NCBI GenBank assembly: GCA_025617745.1
Contig: CM046853.1
Span: 6,258,873 to 6,322,872, forward strand
Direction of reading: 5' to 3'
DNA from: Heliocidaris erythrogramma
Taxonomy: Eukaryota > Echinodermata > Echinoidea > Camarodonta > Echinometridae
DNA length: 64,000 nt
Both the position numbers and the translations under genes were made by a program. Below, one piece after another: positions 22,271-34,901 of the stretch. Position 1 is the first letter of the stretch. Each line of letters starts with the position of its first letter. A model generated the notes under the pieces. That model worked only from the letters and a program-made list of their open reading frames with translations, made no database searches and was not told the origin of the DNA.

Positions 22271-24759
22271 TGATATCATGCTGATCTGTTGTCTTATCAA
22301 GGTCATATTAACAGAAGAAGGCCCACTGTGCCCCAGCTTCCATTCAAAATTTCCTATTCTTTGCTTTGCTGTCTGTAATGTCACTGTACTGCTTTGTACT
22401 ATACTATAGCTGCATTGGAAAGGGCATGATCAGCTAATTAATATACAGATGTAGTGATTGTATCGTGGTTACTTTCAGGATAAGGACAATGAAGATTAGG
22501 TTGTTTTATTCGATCTACAAAATTATCAAGGACACACTGTACTGTTGTAAAACCTTTGTTTTTTGGTCGACTGAATGACAGAAAAATAATGTTAATCTAT
22601 GAATCAAAAGGAATTCTCAATTCCCAAATCGGCCGAAGAGTTTTCCCGTAGGAAAGAATTAAAATCTTGTGATGTTTGTTCGAAATGTTGTAATTAATCG
22701 TGACATTGTAGGCCTGCTTTTTGTTCTTCACTAAGGAATAAACAAAAATGGGCAGAAAGTATTCCACTATATATTTAAAAATGTTTCAACAAACCATTTC
22801 TGAGCACTATCATGTTCTATGTTTATAGTTCATTGACTATTCAATACTCATACAAAATGACAAGTGACGTCACCATGTAGAGACATATAGATACAGTCAA
22901 CACGTTCCATCAATGTACATTGGTGCCACTGTTCTCAAGCAATAAATGATGATAACATTGATATTGCCGCAGAACACGCATGATATGAATCCTTTCCTGT
23001 AATGTCAAAATAATATCGATCAGACTTCAGGGAAAATATATTATGCTTGCATAGCACGACACTAAAACCCGGCTGTAACGAAGATCGTTAGACCAGCTGA
23101 ATGCTATAACTTTAAAACAATGTGGAAATGTACACATGAAAAACTGACATTCGAGTCAGAATGGGTTAACGAGGGTGGCGCGGCAGGTGTAATGCAATAC
23201 ATGGTGTGAGTTTGTCGATGAGGCGAGCGTTATTGGTAATGAGGGTGATTTGAGTTTGTTGGAGCTCTTTGTGAGATTGATTAATAGGTCATACGATCGA
23301 CATTACAATCCAAACTCATCAATCAGACCTTAAAAAAACACCCAAGAATGGATGGAGAAAAAAATAAAGTCTTCATTTCCTTCCTTTTGGAAAGTAATCC
23401 CGAAAATGCTCGACTAGGAAGATGAATAAATGAACCCTTCCCTGGAACGATGGGAGCAGAATAATTATCGAGCAGCATTTTATGCAAACACGTTTGATTA
23501 AAGCTGCGTATGTGAAAGATAATCCATCGCCTGCGGTCCAAATCGAAAGAAGTACACGACATGACGTGTTGACTTTCTCAGCTTTTCCACTTTTTTTCTT
23601 CTTCTTTACATGCAAGGTGTATAAAAGTGTGTGTGGTTTGGTTGGATATGTAATGGATGAATTCTGTGAATGATGGTGACGCGACCAATGTCATCGTATT
23701 GTTGAATTACTGATTCAACAGCTGCGGGCTGCCCAATCCTTCTGCTACGATCCTTTTCCATCCAGTTTGCTCCAATTTCCAGCATCTGATACGCGCTATT
23801 AGGGCGGAGTAATTAAGGATTTCGGCCAGACAGCTCGCCCAGGCCTCTAGCCCGTCAGCTTGATTTCAACGTTGACTTCAAAGCCTCTAGAGGAGAACAC
23901 TAGAAGAAAAGTATCCGGTTCGATTGGACCCATTTCATCGCACATACTGCCAATTTATTGCACCGATTCATTTCAAATATCATGCACCTGGAAGAAGACA
24001 TTAACGGATAAATGTTCTTATAAGCATCGTGCACCTTTGAAAGTTTCATTGGAAATGAAAGTTAACTAATTTATTCCCCTTTTCTTTCTTCTTTGCTCGT
24101 GCTTCCATATTGAGTGCTCATATCCAAACATTCTAAAGGACTTCTAATGCCTTCTCTCAAGTTTTAGTTCAATATTTATGTAAAAAGTGTTCATAAACGT
24201 GATATGGTTAATTTTTTTCTTTTCCAATATCATAATACTCACAGACATGAATTAACCTTGGACTTTATTTTATGAAAAGACATTAGTAAGTGAATAAATA
24301 AACCTTTCCTGAATTTCAAATCTTATGTCATTAAACAGGAACTAACCACTAACCAACGATCAATAATTAAACGTCATTGGAAAGATTATCTGAAAAAATG
24401 GAAATGAAATCTAAAGACTGTACAAAAAAGTACGAATAGTGCTATGAACATGGAATCTACAAGATGAGTTCACAGCGTGCGGATATGAGGTCTTATTCAT
24501 TGCTGGACTTTTAAAAAGAACTATGAAAGAAATTTAGTACTTTCACAGCCGTAGTAATATATTTAATGGCAAGCTGTGAGATGTAGAAATGATATGATAA
24601 TCATAAATGTAAATACTAGTTCTTTGCCTATCATCTACGGTAGATGTGGATGTAGTCAACCGACTTAGATGTTACTGATTATATTATTGATAAAAAGAAC
24701 AGGGAAAATGCAACATGTCAAAAGTATATTTCGGAAAAGTATATTGTCCGAGAATAATT

Positions 24760-24975
24760 GACCGGGGATAGATGTCCACGGTATAGTCGTCTTGGATGCT
24801 AGTCTAGTGTGTAGGTGTCAGGGCGGGCGGGGGTGATTGTCAATAGAGGTTAGTTGCCAGGTATGCGCGTAGAGTATTTGCACAGGGGTAATTATCTTAA
24901 GGATTCACTTATAGGGGTACTTGTCCGGAGGATAGTTGCCCGGGGTGGTGGTCTTGAGGGGAGTTATCTTATAAT
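24760..24975. repeat. Degenerate minisatellite of GGGGATAGTTGTCC-like words
   Basis: Loosely repeated units such as ACCGGGGATAGATGTCC, ACGGTATAGTCGTCTTGGAT, GGGGTACTTGTCCGG and AGGATAGTTGCCCGGGG occur about every 20 bp. Units are too diverged for an exact consensus by eye. Confidence 0.55.
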
Positions 24976-25535
24976 CCTTTCGTACAACATACTTAAAGAC
25001 TTTGCATTAATAGGAAAGTGATTGAGATTGTGCAAATGGATGAGCGGGACGTAAATATATTGAGTCATACGGAAGTTGAAACAAATAAAGTTACCCATAG
25101 AAGTTTTGGCGATCAAAATTGATTCTTAATGAGGAAGTTCAAAGAAAAGAACTTACTCATAATTGAAATACGTTCACAGATGAAATCAGATGGATCGTAG
25201 AAAACGGGATTTTCTACTCCTCCATACAGTCACTGAAAACATGCGTGGACGGATGGGACGAAACTTAACGAGCAGAGTTCTTATATTTCGCCTCGGGGCT
25301 AAGCCGAGTCAGGTATATGATTTCCCTTCAACTCTTAAGTGTTACAGCACTTTAAGTATGGTAAATCATCGAATGATAGGCAGAACTAGGGAGCGGAGAG
25401 AAGTTAGGAGGGACTAAATAGTCACAGTAAAGTGGGGTCGAGGCCCATTAAGCGTTCTCAATTCGTAATCTAAACGAACTAATCTGTGTAAAGAAAGATA
25501 GGTAAATAATAGGCGGGGGGGGGGGGGGGGTAAAT

Positions 25536-25780
25536 TTTCCGAAGGTTCATATTTCCGAAACACTAAATTCCCATACCAGGAAGTTCATAATTCTGAATAT
25601 TAAACACGGTTCATAATTCCAAACATCTGTTGCATTACTCCGAAGGTTCGTAATTCCGACAAATAATGTAGGGTTCTATTACATTTTCAGAAATATGAAT
25701 CTTCATAATTATACATGTAGACCTACAGATTAACCGACAATGGGAGTAAACGAAACTTCGGAATCACGAACCTTCAGAAG
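25536..25780. repeat. Degenerate TTCCGAAGGTTCGTAATTCC repeat with inverted end
   Basis: Direct copies (TTCCGAAGGTTCATATTTCC, CTCCGAAGGTTCGTAATTCC and decayed versions) occupy the left and middle. The right end holds an inverted copy (CTTCGGAATCACGAACCTTC). The whole block can therefore fold back on itself. Confidence 0.7.
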
Positions 25781-26896
25781 AAAGACTTGACTTTAACCAA
25801 TAATAACATGAATGTGTTAACAAAGCCTGAATAATTGATTCAGTGGTTCACACAGCTGAAGACTGCAATTATTGTCACGCAGTGTGCGGACACTGGCTGT
25901 TATCAGTTACGACGATATCGTGTTGCAATCAAAATACTCAGACGTTGAAATATGTATCAAATCTGTCTAAACACGTGGGCAGTGATTAAGCGGAATTTAT
26001 GAGGTTAAGCTTCATGTTCATGAATCAAACATGCTGAGGGGGTCTGTTTTACATCATTTAACAACGTAGCAGTCGCTATAGTCTCTATATGATTAACGTA
26101 CATGCAATAGGTTGATATGTTGTGCTGAACCTTGTCATAACTGTGGAATTCTCTTCATTTATTGTTAAGATAAACACACTGAGCAAAATGATAGGTTTGT
26201 TAGCTTTAAGTTCTTCAAACCATGAAACTTGATATTTAGATTAATGTTTTCCAATTAGAAGTATGCATTTTCGAATATCCCCTTGCACCTCCCTCCTTGC
26301 CATTGTACATTCATGTACATCCAGTTACAGTTTACGAAGCTTACATTTTACTCTTTAAGGAAACAGAAGATTTGTTTCCTTCCATTTTGTGGTTTGGATC
26401 AATAAGTTAGTCATAACATTCTAATTACATGGTTGGATGTTGGGAATTTTCAATTTTCGATTTGGAATTTTTCGAGGTAACAAAGTCTTAAATCATGTGT
26501 AAATGCGAACTGTAATATGACATAGCCAATTGACTAGACCGATTGACTAGACCAATTAACTAGGTAACTGGTATAGTTTTACTGCTATTAAAATATTCTA
26601 CTCCGGATCTCACTGAAAGTAATCATCTGCGACGTGATTGGCATCCACTTACGATTATCATAATCAATGCTAAACCTTCTATAGGTTAGGTATGTAATCG
26701 AAGGAATCATAAGTACTTATAATCCTTTTTGTTATTTGCATCTTAGGCATGTTAGGGAACAATGAACCCATATAATCACTAAAAGCCCACTTTCACCAAA
26801 TTCAAATCTCCAAAAACTAGCGCTAGGGTTTAATTGAAATGCACAATAACTTTCCATATTTGGATGGGGAATATTAATTCGAACTTCTGACTATAC

Positions 26897-27029
26897 CTTG
26901 TTGTTCTGGTGCACTGCTGATGGTGAATGGGTGCCACTCATACTGAGCTATCTGAGGGATATTGATGAAGATGTAGTCGCCAGCTTTGTAATGAAATCGG
27001 TTAGGTCTCGTCAATGCAAGATGTGTTAC
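26897..27029 (-). CDS. NOX5: NOX5 exon: FAD-binding motif
   Basis: Phase 0 start (acceptor TTTTTTTAAG), phase 1 end (CAAG/GTATAG). Reads VTHLALTRPNRFHYKAGDYI, then FINIPQIAQYEWHPFTISSA and PEQQG. HPFTISSAPE is the FAD-binding signature of the NOX family, and KAGDYIFINIP is the start of the ferredoxin-reductase-type barrel. Nearly residue-for-residue equal to human NOX5 here. Confidence 0.97.
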
Positions 27030-28758
27030 CTTAAAAAAAGAGAATATATGAAATCCAGGTAACAATGTTATCATTGAAATATTCATAATCGCCATCAAAG
27101 GGAACACACAACTCAATGACGTGGCATGGGTCAATCTATTAAGGGGACATTGGCTTCATAATTATGGGGGAGGGGTGGTCATCGGTCTTACTCGAAAATG
27201 CGAATTAACAAGGCCACTAATTATAGGGGAAGGATGTTGGAGGAGGTATCATCAGGTTTTGAAGTTCCTTCTTGCACCTTTCCCTTTCCCTTTCCCTCTC
27301 TTTTATCTCCCCCTTTTCACCATTTGATTAGCAGGACACACGCCCCCTAATGCCCCCGCTAGCTTCGCCATTAAAATTACAAATCCAAAGTACATATTGA
27401 TGAAAAATACTGATGTATAACAACGTGATTTTGCTTGGTTTTTATTAATTCAGCCAAATTAGAATTTCCTTAAAAGGAAATAACTAATTTTGGAATATAA
27501 AATATAAGTCCTAATACAAGTGGGCGAGTGTGTGTGTGTGTGTGTGAGGGGGGGGGGGGGGGGGGTGCGTGTGTGTGTGAGGGTGTGTGTGTTTGTGGGT
27601 GTGAGGGAAAAAGAGGGTATTTCATGACTGTACACTTAAAAAGACCTTGGTGTGTCTTTAAAGTTTTCATCTAATTCACTGTATTATATATCTAAATATT
27701 TTGTTATCATATTGCATGGCGAATTATTCACAAATAAACTAAGTGAGCCATAACATTTCGTGGCATTACAGAGACACTATTCCATTAACGATTTTATACA
27801 TTACGCACGTTACGCGTGCACGTATTCTTCTAAGTATGCTTTCCCAAGGGATATTCCCACAAACAATGATAATTATTGTACAGAAGGAAAAAGTGCATTA
27901 AGAACCGGCACTCAACTTGCATCACTAAACTAAACAGTCTTTTGTCTAATATTCTAATTTCCTTTCGACAAATCCCTTGCGAGTATAACCCTAAAAAATA
28001 ATCAAATTCATTCCGAAAGATGAATTTTTATGTAAAATGTACCTGTGTGCTGTAAACTGTATGATATAATGCTTTTGAGTAATGATGTATCATTCACAGC
28101 ATATTTGCTTCCTTTTGGAAAAAAAACATGCTATCTTTAGCCTGGGAACTTGTCGATCACTTCAATATAATTAGAATTTAGTAAAAAAAAAATATATAAT
28201 ATGCAGAATCAATAAAAAAGAGCATAAAAGTCGTGTTTAAGAGAGCAATTTCGTCGTCTACTAGTATCTAAATCACGATTTAGCACTTGGAAAAACAGAA
28301 ACAATAGTCATAGAAGCATATTTTGACAATTCATGGGATTTCCCCCAATAATTAAATGATTTATGGGGGAAATCATTAGGAATGATTCTATTCAAACTCA
28401 TCAATTATCATTTTGCTCTAAGAATTGCTTTTCATCCTACATCATAAAATGTACCGTTATTCACAATGGAAAGCATTTTTCTCAATTTTGCGTAAATGAA
28501 GAAAAATATGAATTTAATAATTGCAAAAATATCAACTAAACCACCGACAAGTCAAGCAGAATTACCGGAGATACTTTTGATATGAATATCATTAGGATTA
28601 TGTGACCGTCTCATTTTAATAAAGGCCTATTTATAGGTAGTGCACTGGATAATCAATAACCTTAACTAGTATTAGAATAACTAAGTCTATCGTTGTCTTA
28701 ATCCCTCAATGGCATTATCACTAGAGAAAGGGATTAATAATGCACATTAGTTATACCG

Positions 28759-29331
28759 GGTGTCCCCAAAAAAAGCGGAACGGCGGATTTTCCGTACTTT
28801 GCCTTCGAAAAGTAGATGTTTTTTTACATCACTGAATAAAACATCTTCTACCAAAGAGAATGATATCAAGATCATCGAGTTTGGTTAAGTAATTTTTATT
28901 CTATTCCCGTTTCTTAAAATACAGTCATTTTCAAACATTTTCATATTTCGCATGTTTCTTTGAACCATTGAGAGTAGAACTGTGCCGGGAATAGCCTTTT
29001 ATATGGCATGTACGATGTTTGGTGGAAGCCCATTAATGCTTGTCAACAAAAGCCAAAGTGGAAACGGGAAAAGGCGTATGTGACAGCGAATAGAATGTTA
29101 AGCTAAACTTGACATTATAAAACCTCACTGGTCCCCAAAATCAAGCGAAATCTGAAAATGACTGTGGTTTAAGAAACGGGCATAGAATCAAAATTACTTA
29201 ACCAAAGGCAATGATCTTGGTATCATTTTCTTCGGTAGAAGATGTTTTACCCAATGACGTAAAAAAAATATATATAAACTTTTTGAAGGCAAAGTACTGA
29301 AAGTGCGCTGTTCCACTTTTTGGGGGACACC
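28759..29331. mobile_element. Foldback MITE-like element, 573 bp
   Basis: Long terminal inverted repeats of about 180 bp. The left starts GGTGTCCCCAAAAAAAGCGG and the right is the inverse of GGTGTCCCCCAAAAAGTGG. The arms also share GTACTTTGCCTTC, AAAACATCTTCTACC and GGTTAAGTAATTTT. Arms differ by roughly one base in ten, so the element is not young. No transposase frame. Superfamily unclear; the GGTGTCCCCAAAA ends recall mariner-like MITEs. Confidence 0.85.
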
Positions 29332-29465
29332 AAATAATTCCAGAAGAAAACATTTTCTTTTCGACATATTTTTGAATTCCGATGCGTGCTTAATGAAATC
29401 CGTTACATGAATGAATTCCCCCACAATAAAGCCTCATTCTTCCCATACAGAATAGGATTATTGTC

Positions 29466-29855
29466 ACGTGGAGAAGGTTTACGGTTCACCATGTGTGTTG
29501 GTAGGAGGAAAGGGAAAAGGAAATTAGAAATGGATAGACGAGAAAGGATGACAAGAGAGAAAAGAAGAAATAATCTTTCGTGACAATGGGTGAAGTCCTG
29601 AAAAGGACTGTAGACCAGATGAGATGAGATGAGAAGACTTGGTTGATGATCGATGGATGAGCAGCGATGGATTGAGTAGCGAAGGTACTCATCTCATCTC
29701 ATCTGGTCTACAGTCCTTTTCAGGACTTCACCCATTGTCACGAAAGATTATTTCTTCTTTTCTCTCTTGTCATCCTTTCTCGTCTATCCATTTCTAATTT
29801 CCTTTTCCCTTTCCTCCTACCAACACACATGGTGAACCGTAAACCTTCTCCACGT
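29466..29855. repeat. Perfect 168-bp inverted repeat with 54-bp spacer
   Basis: 29466-29633 and 29688-29855 are exact reverse complements as far as I can read. Arms start ACGTGGAGAAGGTTTACGG and end GATGAGATGAGATGAG. The spacer is 29634-29687. Identity over 168 bp means recent origin, gene conversion or selection. No known transposon end was recognised. The arms are not low-complexity for most of their length. Confidence 0.95.
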
Positions 29856-30230
29856 TATAAGCTCCACCATGCAAACCTTCAAAGATCATCTAAGGATTAT
29901 TGTCCTAGGTTTCCTTATCTGCAATGGCATAGAATGGATCAAGACATTGAGGGGGCGCTAACGTCTGGGGGGGGGGGGGTGGTCTTACTCGGCAAATGAA
30001 AAGCGAATTCACAAGAAGGCCGGTGTGGGATGGGTATCATCTTTTTTTCACGTACCATTTCCATCTCTCATTTTGCTCCATACTTTACTTTAATTTTCAT
30101 TCTTTCCTCTTTATTTCGCCATTTTAATAAGAGAGAGAGGGGGGGGGGGGGGGTGCACATGCCCAGTGCGCCCGTAGTTAAGGCCCTATATTATATGTCT
30201 CAATTCGGACTGTGCTAGCTCTATACTTAC

Positions 30231-30422
30231 CCCAGATGGGAGGAGGTTAACCTCTTGTACGTATGTCTTGCCGTAACGGGCCTGTTTGACGCATTTAGTC
30301 TGACTGAGTTTCTCCACAATGAAGATGATTCCTGGGACTACGAACCAGTACCAGAACCTTGGGCCATGTATTAGAAGGAGGCCCCAGAACACAACGTATA
30401 ACATGTGCGTGAAGTAAAACAC
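30231..30422 (-). CDS. NOX5: NOX5 exon: TM5, haem ligands, TM6
   Basis: 64 codons, phase 0 at both ends (acceptor CTATCAG, donor GGG/GTAAGT). Reads VFYFTHMLYVVFWGLLLIHG, PRFWYWFVVPGIIFIVEKL, then a basic loop and YVQEVNLLPSG. The two TM5 His are 13 residues apart, the haem spacing of NOX enzymes. HGPxFWxW is the family signature between TM5 and TM6. Confidence 0.97.
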
Positions 30423-31133
30423 CTGATAGAGATAGTATCAAGTAATTAGAACATTAACAGTAAATGAAGGCACACAAAACATATAATTTAAATGGTTCGT
30501 GATAAAGGTCTTGATAAAGTATGATGTGATTTCACATAAAAATTGCATTTATGTAATGCATTCGAATGCTTTTAGTTGGGAACAAAAATGAAGGAACAAT
30601 TACTATAAAATGAAGAATGCATCAAATTGTTCCATAACTGGGCTTGAAAAATAATGAAAGATCATAGAGAGACAGAGGGGGAGAGGGTGGATGAAGATAG
30701 AGAGAGAGGGGGAGAGAAAGAGGGGAGAGAGAGAGAGGGGGAGAGAGAGGGGGGGGAGAGGGGGAGAGGGGGGGAGAGGGGGAGAGAGAGAGAGAGGGGG
30801 GAGAGGGAGAGGGAGAAAGAGAGAGGGGAGAAAGGGGAAGGAGAGAGATAGAGAAAGAAAGAAAGAGAGAGAGAGAGAAAGAAGTTGAAAGAAAGAGTAC
30901 TAGAGAAAGAAAGCATATATTCATAAAGCTTCATATTATATCAACCTGTATATGTTTTCATTGATAAATTTGAAATTGAACTAGGAGAAAGAAAGCACAT
31001 AATTTCTAAATCTTGACAATATACAGTACATGTATTCATTTGTTTATATCGTAAGTTTTGAATGATATAAATGAATCTGATAACAATCTCCACACAGCCC
31101 TTAGATTTTAAAAGTGTAATGGCTGTGACTAAC
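30423..31133 (-). other. NOX5 intron, 711 bp, GA-rich
   Basis: Phase-0 intron with a GTTAGT donor. 30661-30890 is a (GA)n/(GGGA)n purine tract on the plus strand, so a (CU)n tract in the transcript. Open frames across it are low-complexity artefacts. Confidence 0.75.
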
Positions 31134-31324
31134 TTGGAAATGTCCTGATCGTCTGACGAAGGGCATCGAGCATATGACCATGATGGCGAGAGCGACATCT
31201 AACACCCATCCAGTGATGAAGGCACTACCGGCGACGGGCGCGAGCCCGAGCTTAGTCAAGTGAGGGTTTGAAAAGAGAAGAGCTGACATCGTAATGTTAC
31301 CATCACTCGTCCTTTCTACGAACC
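31134..31324 (-). CDS. NOX5: NOX5 exon: loop and TM4
   Basis: Starts in phase 1 (acceptor ATTTCAG) and ends phase 0. The split codon joins as Trp, then FVERTSDGNITMSALLFSNP, HLTKLGLAPVAGSAFITGW, VLDVALAIMVICSMPFVRRS, GHFQ. It covers the extracellular loop and TM4. RRSGHF is invariant in NOX5, and SAFITG aligns with human ASPTGV. Confidence 0.95.
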
Positions 31325-32874
31325 CTGAAATTATAAAGACCATTTCATAAATATGGTATTTCTAAATTTTGATTAAAAAAAAAATCACACATTCTTATAA
31401 ACGCACGACAATAATTATAAATTTGTACTACACAACATTAATTTTACACATGACATTGATGGAAATTGGTTAAGAATGTATTCATGCCCGGTAAGATGCT
31501 GTTTATTCATTACTTTGTCTATCATCCCTACTTTGTATAAAATATCTTAAAAAACAACATCAATACCAGTAAAACGGTCATGTCGTATACATTGGAAGGT
31601 GTTCACAATGAAAAACAAAAACATAACGGAAATATTTTTTCTATCAAAAACGTTCGATTTTCCGTCGAACTTACATAATTGAAAGGTACTTTGTTATACT
31701 TTAACTGATATCGTACTCAGTCGACAAGTGTATTAGAGCTCACATTTTGAAGCATATTCCAAAATATTTCAGTGACCGTGGTTCATATCAAACGTTCCAT
31801 TGAACGCAGCATTTCTTGACTGTAATAAATCACAGCGATTATATCATCCTTGCTTCAATGGTATAAGGATTCTGACCAGCTCGTGCATGCGTTTAATAGT
31901 TTCATAGCAAAGTTCTCAGGTAGTTATTTTTGGCATGGTTATGTTAATCGTGTCAGTTAAAAATTGCTTTTTATATATTTGACAATATGTTACAACTACA
32001 ATTACAGGATAAGCAGGTTCATTTGCCATTATATTCTCATCACGACCATCTATTCTCATTACTAGGCAATCAGATGCACTATTAGTTAAATAATTGTCAT
32101 ACGTAATAACAATTGGTAATGTATTTATGAATTAATCAAATCAATAATAGATCCCTCGGTTGATCTAAAGAGCTTTCAGCGGACTAGGGAATCATTAGCC
32201 AGTCATTATGGCATGGTGGTCAAATGAAAGTTGTGAAACAAAAAACACTGTTAAGACCTCGCTTGAGTCTGGGAGGTCATAACCCATTAAGAAAGGCAGG
32301 AAGGCGAGAGTAATGTAAGATTTGCATTTTTATTCAGCCAGACGCGACGCAGATGATTATCGAAGAAGATTATATCAGGGGTAATTCAATTGCCATTTGT
32401 TACCCAGCTGTCAATTAATTATAAGCATTATAAAACAAAAAAAAAAGAGAAAGAGATCATGGGTGTCGATCCCGGGGGGATGGGGATATATATATGCAAA
32501 AAAATTGAGGTGGTGGATGGCCTGTATTATCATCCCCCAATAATTTTGGATAAAATGAATAAGATACATTAACTTAAAACTAATAATTATCTAAACTCAT
32601 GTTTGATCTTGAAATACCATCACATTCTTTAATGATTAGAAGTAAGGAAATAAGAAATGCCATTATTTCAATGCGAAAATATCGAAGAAATTTCTTTCGC
32701 TCGCATTCTTATTCTCAATTAAGGGGTTCCGTCCATTGTCCACACAGAAAACCTTTTTGGATGCTCTACAATGCAAGTTTTATAAACAGATTTTTGAAAA
32801 AGTCCCTGGTGTGGGAGGGGGCATACCCCATCCCCACTCCCCCAACCCGCTCGGTCGCTTCGCTCCCTCGCCGG

Positions 32875-33578
32875 CAGGGGCGTATCTGGGGGAGGGGGTG
32901 CAGGGTGCAGGCGGCCCTTGGAGGGGGCGCAAAAAAACGCAAAAGAGAGAAAAAAGGGGGAAAATAAAGAAAAAATCATATTCCTTAAGGATTATGCGCC
33001 CCACATTCGGCAAGGTAAATGCATCAGAAATACAGTTTTTGAGGATTTAAAATGAAAAAAATTCTAAAGCTCGGTCGCTTTGCTCCCTCGCATAATAATT
33101 TTCTTTCAGGATCTCGTAATTTCGCGCCTGCAGTGTATAGTGTTCTTAAATAGCTTTTTTTAAGCGTTAACAATCTGAAAAATAAAGATGAAATTGTCGT
33201 TGCTTGCTCGCTATCATGTAAATTTTATCTGCCTCTTGCTAAATATTGCGCCCCCATTATAGGATAAAGTGCATAAAACAGCATTTGCAGAGGTTCAACA
33301 TTTAAAAGAAATATCAACTTTCAGTCGACTTGCTAGTTCCTTGACCATTTCTTAAGGGTTTCCGTTAATTTTGCTACCAATTTTAGAAGGGAGTGAATAG
33401 AAAACCTTTTATCAATGTACAATTTCTTGGGTAAAATTTGCAAGGGTTAAAAATGCAAAAAAATATACCGCTCGGTCGCTTTGCTCCCTCGCTTGTACAA
33501 TAACGTAGATAGGTTTGGGCACCGGGGGCGCAACTTCATTTTTTGCCCCGGGCGCCATAATCCCTAGATACGCCACTG
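32875..33578. mobile_element. Non-autonomous hAT-type element, 704 bp
   Basis: Ends CAGGGGCGTATCTGG (left) and the inverse of CAGTGGCGTATCTAGGG (right). The flanking 8-mers CTCGCCGG (32867-32874) and CTCGACGG (33579-33586) match at 7 of 8 bases, an 8-bp target-site duplication typical of hAT transposons. There is no transposase frame. It carries two inner copies of GCTCGGTCGCTTTGCTCCCT (near 33070 and 33470); a near-identical copy lies just outside the left end, where it overlaps the target site. Confidence 0.8.
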
Positions 33579-34866
33579 CTCGACGGTCATCCCCCCAATC
33601 ATGAACACGGATCGACACCCCTGAACGAGATGAAAAAGATAGAACGAGAGAAAATTGAAAAGGGATGCCTTAAAGAATGGACAGAGACATAAGAAGTGAT
33701 ATAAGGACCGAGGAAAAAGGAAAGGAGGGGAGGGAGACAGGGAGATAATAGAGGGAGATAGAGAGCTGAATTGAATTGAATATATTATCATTTTGGACAC
33801 AGCCAATGGCTGAATTGCGAAAGGTTTACGACATTAATAACATACTTAAAAATTATTATAGATCTGATAAATTTGTATAGTGTATACATTTATAAAGGTT
33901 TAATATCTGGCATTATCCTATAGGAGAAAGAGAAAAAGATTGAGAGGGAAAGAGATTAAGTGAGAATATATAATTTCCCTTTCAAACTGATAAATTTATC
34001 TCTTTTATCGCACCATTCATCAAATAGATGTTTCTATACACGATTTGTTTGTAGGGAATACATGTAAATGTATCAATCTAGGTAAAAGAACATGAATTTT
34101 ATATAACCACTAAATTAGATTGCTATGTCAAGTTTGTAAACAGATTCAAATGATAATCTAACTTTGAAATGGCAGCCATGCAATTTTCATTTTAAATCGA
34201 CGTAAATCCGCCTCGTCGTGAGGACCCTCATCTGTTCAGACCTATACAAAACGTAGATAATCTGCTCTATTATCGGCACACGGAGCATCAATTATTGCAA
34301 TTATTGATTTTTCTATATGTTTACGAATAACTGATATCCGACATATATTGACTGAATATTCTCCTCCAATCCCACAAAAAGGAGCACTTTACCCAAACTA
34401 TCCACGCTATACACAAAAGCATTACATGATACCAGTTGCGTTCCCATGGCAACCGCGTGGGAGGAAAAAATGCGATGTAGGCGACAAAGAGTCCGCGTGA
34501 TGCTTTGTACGGCAGGTGCCATTCACACAGATTTCCTTACATCATTTATCTAACCTGAATAAATAGTCCCAAATATCTCATAGCCATTATCATAAATCAC
34601 GTTTCTCTATTTCTTTCTCCTTTTTTTCGCAACAGCCTTGGGTAAAACATCAATTCACCCTTTCTGCATTCTTTTTGTCTTTATTGTGCATTATATAGAG
34701 TCCCGACAATGACATTAATTGAATCTGTTCCGCGAGCCAAAGCACCTGTCTTCACGACACTCGACCGGCGTTACACAGCGTCGCCTCATAGACCCCGCCA
34801 CGGGTGCATCTTCACCTTTTATTCTAATGGGCCTAATCGAATCATTTCTATTAAACGTTTTAATCT

Positions 34867-34901
<35 letters not shown>

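Larger units (their letters stand above)
20893..26896 (-). other. NOX5 intron, 6004 bp
   Basis: Phase-1 intron with a GTATAG donor. Holds G16 runs at 21264-21279 and 25515-25530, a MITE at 22124-22270 and two degenerate minisatellites (24760-24975 and 25536-25780). The rest is AT-rich DNA without a supported gene. Confidence 0.6.
27030..30230 (-). other. NOX5 intron, 3201 bp, with two large hairpins
   Basis: Phase-0 intron with an ideal GTAAGT donor. Holds a G18/GT tract (27527-27597), a 573-bp hairpin element, a perfect 168-bp inverted repeat, and a dispersed repeat pair. In that pair, GGTCTTACTCGAAAATGCG at about 27183 matches GGTCTTACTCGGCAAATG at about 29981. Confidence 0.65.

Noticed and set aside
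30622-30934. Ser/Pro/Leu-rich and Arg/Glu-rich open frames
   Set aside because: Products of the GA-rich intron tract; same for 38.5-38.7 kb and 48.36-48.73 kb.
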